Shown piece by piece: positions 6,760 through 10,393 of a stretch of DNA of 10,393 bases. Under the pieces are notes generated by a model that did no database searches, was not told where the DNA came from, and worked only from the letters and a program-made list of their open reading frames with translations. Positions within the stretch are counted from its first letter, which is position 1, and every line of letters begins with the position of its first letter. Location of the stretch: the NCBI GenBank assembly GCA_937894165.1, contig CALCSX010000061.1:1-10393 (forward strand). Direction: 5' to 3'. Both the position numbers and the translations under genes were made by a program. The DNA is from an uncultured Saprospiraceae bacterium. GTDB taxonomy: Bacteria; Bacteroidota; Bacteroidia; Chitinophagales; Saprospiraceae.

Positions 6760-8211
6760 TTAACGAACAACTAATTTGACCAATTGGGATGCACCCTTTG
6801 AAGATTCTATTCTCAGAACATAAAGTCCGGAAGAAATTCCTTTCAAGTCCATGTTATTTCCGATCAAATCTTGTTCCAGGATTTTATTTCCGGTCATTGA
6901 GATAAGAGTAGCTTTCATTCCCGTTTCAGTTTTGGAAAAGAAAATCTCCGATGATGTTGGATTAGGAAAAACATGGATATTCAATGGTTGAATATCTTGG
7001 GGGACTGAACTTGTGGTAATCTCCTTATATTGATCGAAAAATATAGCTGCATAAACGTTGGCAGGGGTGGCACACTGACCATGGTTGAAGTTAGAATTAA
7101 CATCAACACTCTCTAAATCAAGTGCACCATTCGCATTCAGTAAAGAATCGGCCAAAGTACTATTTCTAAATGGAACCTGATCATCTGCCATACAATACAC
7201 TAATCGCGTAGGTGCTTGTGGTGTCCAATCTAATAAATCATTATCTCTTAATGCCACATTCAAAGGATGTTCCGGCTCTTCCAATAAAATGGTGATAATA
7301 CTGTCATGTAAAATACGTTTCGCTATAACTCCACCGGTTTGAGACTGCAATTTCTGAATCAGTAAAGAATTTAATTGAGTCAAATTAATTTCTTCATTAT
7401 AAAATCGCTCAATATCTGTCGCATAAGGTTCCTTAAAAGTAGCACTTATCGGATCATCAAAAATACCATAAACATAATTATAACTGAGCAGTGTGTTAGG
7501 CACATATGCCGGATAAAAATAAGGAGAATCGCTCAATATTTGATCTTTCATCACCTCAGAAATGCTGTAGGGGCCGGAAAGAGGTGCACTTGCTGTCACG
7601 TCAAGTCCCAAACCCGGATTTGCCTCTATTGCTCTTTGCAATGCCATAGCAGCGTGTCCCCCCTGAGAATATCCACTTATAAACAGTTGATCATTTATAA
7701 AAATTTCATTTTCCTCCGCATATTTTTTCACTGCAAGAATCATATCTATCCCCGCAGAAGCTTCCGAATCAGCATGAACATAAGGATGAAAGCCACGCGA
7801 TGTGCCCAATCCCAAAAAATCCGGTGCCACGACAACATAACCTATACTTGAGAAGACCTCGCCCAGCTGAAATCCTCCTTGAAGATTAGATGGGACATCA
7901 TTCCTGGAAGCGACTGTACCGTGCTGATAACATAACATTGGATAAGCAAAATCACCTTCTCGAATTGGAATAATCAACAGTCCAGAGGCTGTATCCCTTT
8001 CTCCGAATACATCATCGGTAGAATAGGTAATTGCATACAGCTCTACCCCATTCTGAGCTATCGAGCCATATTCAGCATAATCATCATTGAGCTGAGCCAA
8101 AGTTCTCGTTCTTTTAAGCTCAATACTAATTACTTCCTGAGCGCTTGTTTCACTAAGAATAAAGAACGATAATATTGTAAATATTGCCAATTGTATTCGT
8201 GTGATATTCAT
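6760..8211 (-). CDS. Secreted alpha/beta hydrolase with T9SS type A sorting domain
   Basis: The frame is open from 8247 (495 residues), but I prefer the Met at codon 13 (start 8211), because MNITRIQLAIF begins a normal signal peptide ending near SETSAQ; this gives 483 residues. Numbering below is for the longer form. The hydrolase domain has LCYQHGTV (oxyanion region, about 106-112), VVVAPDFLGLGTSRG (138-152), nucleophile elbow GYSQGGHAA with Ser194, likely acid Asp355 in MADDQVP, and His389 in NFNHGQC. This layout fits secretory-lipase or esterase-like hydrolases; the substrate is not predictable. Residues about 420-495 are a C-terminal sorting domain (PLNIHVFPNPTSSEI, then ISMTGNKI, GISSGLYVLRI and KLVVR), which directs export by the type IX system to the surface or medium. 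It is the first gene of the minus-strand run and divergent from arsR. Confidence 0.88.
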   Translation of the reverse strand: MNITRIQLAIFTILSFFILSETSAQEVISIELKRTRTLAQLNDDYAEYGSIAQNGVELYAITYSTDDVFGERDTASGLLIIPIREGDFAYPMLCYQHGTVASRNDVPSNLQGGFQLGEVFSSIGYVVVAPDFLGLGTSRGFHPYVHADSEASAGIDMILAVKKYAEENEIFINDQLFISGYSQGGHAAMALQRAIEANPGLGLDVTASAPLSGPYSISEVMKDQILSDSPYFYPAYVPNTLLSYNYVYGIFDDPISATFKEPYATDIERFYNEEINLTQLNSLLIQKLQSQTGGVIAKRILHDSIITILLEEPEHPLNVALRDNDLLDWTPQAPTRLVYCMADDQVPFRNSTLADSLLNANGALDLESVDVNSNFNHGQCATPANVYAAIFFDQYKEITTSSVPQDIQPLNIHVFPNPTSSEIFFSKTETGMKATLISMTGNKILEQDLIGNNMDLKGISSGLYVLRIESSKGASQLVKLVVR

Positions 8212-8273
8212 AGTATTTTTTCTTAAAATTAACGTTTTAGAAGACATTTCATTAAAATAAACAAATAAAATGA

Positions 8274-8305
8274 AAAAAATATTTTTCTTTCAAACTATTT
8301 CTCAA
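8274..8305 (-). promoter_or_regulatory. Candidate promoter of the secreted hydrolase gene
   Basis: On the minus strand, TTG (8303-8305) is followed after 21 bases by TATTTTTT (8274-8281), one base off the Bacteroidota -7 consensus TAnnTTTG. Spacing fits the TTG-N17-23-TAnnTTTG pattern. It lies about 60-90 bases upstream of the preferred start. The surrounding sequence is A/T-rich, so a chance match is possible. Confidence 0.4.
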
Positions 8306-8325
8306 TACCTTGCGTTATCATCGTA

Positions 8326-8337
8326 ATATTGCAATAT
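8326..8337. promoter_or_regulatory. Candidate ArsR operator palindrome
   Basis: ATATTGCAATAT is a perfect 12-bp palindrome ending 7 bases before the arsR start codon. It overlaps a -7-like TAATATTG (8324-8331). Autoregulation through a dyad at the promoter is the rule for ArsR/SmtB repressors, so binding here would block transcription of arsR, arsM and the reductase gene until As(III) displaces the repressor. It is also within 25 bases of the divergent hydrolase promoter candidate, which could be affected as well. Confidence 0.55.
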
Positions 8338-8344
8338 AACAATT

Positions 8345-8680
8345 ATGGGACTTACAAAAACAGATTTATTCTCAGACACACAGAACGAGATCGCTTCCTT
8401 AGCCAAAGCGCTATCACACCCTGCCCGCGTCGCCATTTTAGAATACCTACTTCAGGCCAAAGTATGTATTAACGGCGATTTGGTTCAGGAATTGGGGCTG
8501 GCGCAAGCGACGATTAGTCAGCATCTGAAAGAACTAAAAAATATTGGTATCATTCAAGGAACGATTGAAGGTGTTTCGGTTTGCTATTGTCTGGAGCCGA
8601 ATAAATGGAAGGAGATCCAGGAATTATTTGATCATTTTTTCAACAGATATTCTCTCATGGATGAAGGAGATTGCTGTTGA
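8345..8680 (+). CDS. arsR: ArsR/SmtB-family arsenic-responsive repressor
   Basis: A 111-residue winged-helix regulator, normal length for the family. SLAKALSHPARVAILEYLL (about 18-36) is the first helical part; GDLVQELGLAQATISQHLKELKNIG (about 44-68) is the helix-turn-helix with recognition helix ATISQHLKEL; the wing is GTIEGVSVCYCL (72-83). Cysteines sit at 41 just before the helix-turn-helix, at 80 and 82 in the wing, and as a vicinal pair at 110-111 at the C-terminus, giving several possible As(III) ligands; which ones sense cannot be decided from sequence. It heads the ars operon, 35 bases before arsM, and likely represses it through the palindrome just upstream of its start. Confidence 0.92.
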   Translation: MGLTKTDLFSDTQNEIASLAKALSHPARVAILEYLLQAKVCINGDLVQELGLAQATISQHLKELKNIGIIQGTIEGVSVCYCLEPNKWKEIQELFDHFFNRYSLMDEGDCC

Positions 8681-8715
8681 AAAAGCTTTTTTTAACATTT
8701 CAAAAAATATAAATA

Positions 8716-9609
8716 ATGAAAAATACAGACCAAGATTTAAAGGAAATAGTGAAATCAAAATACAGTGAAATAGCCTTACAGGACAAAAATCTCAATGCTG
8801 CATCTTGTTGCGGGGCGACGAACAGTTCCGAGGAATTATATAATATAATGACAGATGATTACAGTGATTTGAAAGGCTACAATCCTGATGCCGACCTCGG
8901 GCTTGGCTGTGGGCTCCCCACGGCTTTTGCGCAAATAAAGCCTGGCGATGTAGTAATTGATCTTGGCTCCGGGGCGGGAAATGATTGTTTCGTGGCACGC
9001 CATGAGACAGGTTCTGAGGGAAAGGTTATAGGAATTGATTTCACTCCTGCCATGATAAATAAAGCGAGGCAAAATGCTGAGAAATTAGGTTTTCACAATG
9101 TCGAATTTCGAGAAGGAGATATAGATGATATGCCTGTCTCTGATAATATCGCAGACGTAGTAGTAAGCAATTGCGTTCTGAATTTAGTTCCGGACAAGCA
9201 AAAAGTTATCAAGGAAATTTTCAGAGTATTAAAACCGGGCGGACATTTCAGTATTTCTGATATTGTACTTGAAGGCCAATTGCCGTCAGAGCTTCAACAA
9301 GCAGCAGAGATGTATGCGGGCTGTGTTGCCGGAGCGCTACAGAAGGAGGAATATCTTAATTTTATTCAACTTCAGGGCTTTGAAAATATGACTATTCAAA
9401 AGGAGAAAATTATTGATCTTCCCAATGACATTTTAGTCAAATATTTAGATGCCGAAGCCTTGAAAAACTATAGAAACAGTTCCATTGGAATTTTTAGTAT
9501 CACTGTTTTTGCTACAAAGCCGGGAGGGAATGCAGTAAAACCGAAAATAATTTTGAAGCAATTGCAAGAAAATGCTAATTGCTGCGAACCGGGAGCTAAT
9601 TGTTGTTAA
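8716..9609 (+). CDS. arsM: Arsenite S-adenosylmethionine methyltransferase
   Basis: A 297-residue cytoplasmic methyltransferase that adds methyl groups to As(III), giving methylated and volatile arsenicals. The SAM-binding motif IDLGSGAGND is at 81-90, followed by GKVIGIDFTPAMI (102-114), GDIDDMPV (134-141) and VLKPGGHFSISDIV (171-184). The three cysteines needed in ArsM are present: Cys65 in GLGCGLP, Cys153 in SNCVLNL and Cys203 in YAGCVAGAL. There are also an N-terminal pair (31-32, SCCG) and two C-terminal pairs (289-290 and 296-297, NCCEPGANCC), which could collect As(III). The gene is between arsR and a reductase-like gene, consistent with reduction of arsenate followed by methylation. 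Confidence 0.93.
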   Translation: MKNTDQDLKEIVKSKYSEIALQDKNLNAASCCGATNSSEELYNIMTDDYSDLKGYNPDADLGLGCGLPTAFAQIKPGDVVIDLGSGAGNDCFVARHETGSEGKVIGIDFTPAMINKARQNAEKLGFHNVEFREGDIDDMPVSDNIADVVVSNCVLNLVPDKQKVIKEIFRVLKPGGHFSISDIVLEGQLPSELQQAAEMYAGCVAGALQKEEYLNFIQLQGFENMTIQKEKIIDLPNDILVKYLDAEALKNYRNSSIGIFSITVFATKPGGNAVKPKIILKQLQENANCCEPGANCC

Positions 9610-9617
9610 AAAAATTC

Positions 9618-9658
9618 GGGGAATATGGTTAAATGATTTTTTCGCCATATTCCCTTTT
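9618..9658 (+). terminator. Hairpin between arsM and the reductase-like gene (attenuator or terminator)
   Basis: GGGAATATGG (9619-9628) pairs perfectly over 10 bp with CCATATTCCC (9645-9654), with a 16-base loop and a following TTTT. It begins about 9 bases after the arsM stop and ends about 15 bases before the next start. The long loop and short T-tract suggest partial termination or a stabilised arsM 3' end rather than a full stop. Confidence 0.55.
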
Positions 9659-9672
9659 AAATCCAAATCAAC

Positions 9673-10305
9673 ATGTACGCTGATCTACAAAAATTTATTA
9701 GTTCCGCTTTGGAAATTGGGAAGGACATCTCACCAAAGCGTCAACAAGACCTTCAAGAATTAGCAGCTTTGATTACTGAAAAGATTCGCAAAAAAGAATC
9801 AGTAAGTCTTATATTCATTTGCACTCACAATAGTAGAAGAAGCCATTTATGTCAGATTTGGGCTACCGTGGCAGCTCATTTTTTCGATTTTCAGGATAAA
9901 ATACATTCATTTTCAGGAGGTACAGAAGTCACTGCGCTTAATCCGCGTATTATCAACTCATTGAAACGAAGTGGATTAATAATTGAAAGCACCGAAGGAA
10001 AAAATCCCCAACATTTGATCTTTTTCAATGAAAACCGACCACCCATAAAGTGCTTTTCCAAAATATTCAATGATCCCATCAATCCTCAAAAGGATTTTAT
10101 CGCCATCATGAATTGTACAGAAGCGGAAGAAGCTTGCCCAATTGTCCCGGGAGCCGCGACACGCATTTCGCTACCCTATGCTGACCCCAAAATATCAGAT
10201 GACACACCTTCCGAATCCGCCACTTATGATGAGCGAGCCACGCAAATAGCATTTGAAATGTTTTTCCTTTTTAGTCATGTCCGAATGATTCTTTCCGGGA
10301 AATAG
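9673..10305 (+). CDS. LMW-phosphatase / thioredoxin-type arsenate reductase-like protein
   Basis: A 210-residue protein with an N-terminal helical extension of about 43 residues and then a low-molecular-weight phosphatase fold. The P-loop is CTHNSRRS at 50-57 (CX5R with Cys50 and Arg56), in place of the CTGNSCRS of pI258-type ArsC. SGGTEVTALNP (81-91) matches the family's SAGTE region. CTEAEEACP (148-156) places Cys148 and Cys155 with the same C-x6-C spacing as the Cys82/Cys89 relay of thioredoxin-coupled ArsC, which supports arsenate reduction rather than protein dephosphorylation. ADP at 170-172 probably holds the catalytic acid Asp171. Its position after arsR and arsM suggests that it converts As(V) to As(III) for methylation. 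Bacteroidota databases often call such proteins protein-tyrosine-phosphatase, so the exact activity stays uncertain. Confidence 0.82.
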   Translation: MYADLQKFISSALEIGKDISPKRQQDLQELAALITEKIRKKESVSLIFICTHNSRRSHLCQIWATVAAHFFDFQDKIHSFSGGTEVTALNPRIINSLKRSGLIIESTEGKNPQHLIFFNENRPPIKCFSKIFNDPINPQKDFIAIMNCTEAEEACPIVPGAATRISLPYADPKISDDTPSESATYDERATQIAFEMFFLFSHVRMILSGK

Positions 10306-10363
10306 CCTTTTATGAATGCTCAAATAATATTTACTTCGATAAAAATCAATATCAATAAATTCC

Positions 10364-10390
10364 TTGTTAACTTTAGCACTGCTAAATTTA
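10364..10390 (+). promoter_or_regulatory. Promoter-like sequence with dyad for a gene beyond the window
   Basis: TTG (10364-10366) is followed after 16 bases by TAAATTTA (10383-10390), close to the Bacteroidota -33/-7 pattern. Between and overlapping them is a perfect inverted repeat, TTTAGCA (10372-10378), one base, TGCTAAA (10380-10386). The arrangement suggests a repressor operator for the next gene, which is not in the window. The TTTAG...CTAAA form is reminiscent of DtxR/MntR-type sites, but that is inference only. Confidence 0.4.
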
Positions 10391-10393
10391 CAG

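Noticed and set aside
7375..7851. 158-codon plus-strand frame opposite the hydrolase gene
   Set aside because: It lies entirely antisense to a well-supported hydrolase coding region, and its product is Cys/Arg/Ile-rich with no recognisable motif. It is a shadow frame.
8680..8691. AAAAAGCTTTTT palindrome between arsR and arsM as a terminator
   Set aside because: It has no loop bases and only A-T pairs apart from the central GC, so it cannot form a useful hairpin. It is probably just an A/T-rich spacer.
8544..8768. 74-codon plus-strand frame overlapping the end of arsR and the start of arsM
   Set aside because: It is out of frame with both well-supported genes and has no motif. It is a chance frame.
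1..10393. CRISPR arrays, tRNA genes, insertion sequences or phage genes
   Set aside because: I saw no repeated spacer-like units, cloverleaf-like sequence, transposase motifs or terminal inverted repeats in the window.

Overview
The window looks like chromosome from a member of the phylum Bacteroidota. The evidence is the AT-rich composition, the absence of strong Shine-Dalgarno sequences, two lipoproteins with acidic/lysine residues right after the lipidated cysteine, a secreted hydrolase ending in a type A type IX secretion (T9SS) sorting domain, a Lacal_2735-type micro-protein, a periplasmic tricorn-like S41 protease, and TAnnTTTG-type -7 boxes. There is no tRNA, rRNA, CRISPR array, insertion sequence or phage gene. 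Nothing narrows the taxonomy below the phylum.

Left block, 1-1935, all on the plus strand. A membrane-anchored small protein with an HMA-like (ferredoxin-like) fold is followed by a lipoprotein built on a group I truncated-haemoglobin scaffold. The first gene is cut by an in-frame TAA at 338-340, but the frame stays open for 44 more codons to 475, only 15 bases before the globin gene. That continuation contains the missing last strand of the fold and a CPV motif. The globin-like gene ends at a strong terminator (1137-1175). A second, unrelated lipoprotein (1378-1935) follows and ends at another strong terminator (1965-2002).

Middle block, 2001-8211, all on the minus strand. Read in the direction of transcription it holds a T9SS-exported alpha/beta hydrolase, a 1079-residue tricorn-type protease with all its catalytic residues, a 55-codon Lacal_2735-family gene at 3237-3404, and a FabH-like ketoacyl-ACP synthase III with an intact Cys-His-Asn triad. 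The hydrolase and protease are both exported, probably to the cell surface and the periplasm respectively. No shared pathway links them to the synthase.

Right block, 8345-10305, plus strand, divergent from the hydrolase. It is an arsenic resistance operon: an ArsR repressor, an ArsM arsenite S-adenosylmethionine methyltransferase, and an LMW-phosphatase/thioredoxin-type arsenate-reductase-like protein with an N-terminal extension. A perfect 12-bp palindrome lies just upstream of arsR and is the likely operator. A hairpin between arsM and the reductase gene may attenuate transcription. No efflux pump gene is present before the window ends. The last 30 bases carry a second dyad overlapping a promoter-like sequence, which points to another regulated gene beyond the edge.

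The strongest candidate for something undescribed is the HMA-like / exported truncated-globin pair at the left, for three reasons: the globin is lipidated, it lacks the usual distal tyrosine, and its partner gene carries an in-frame stop.
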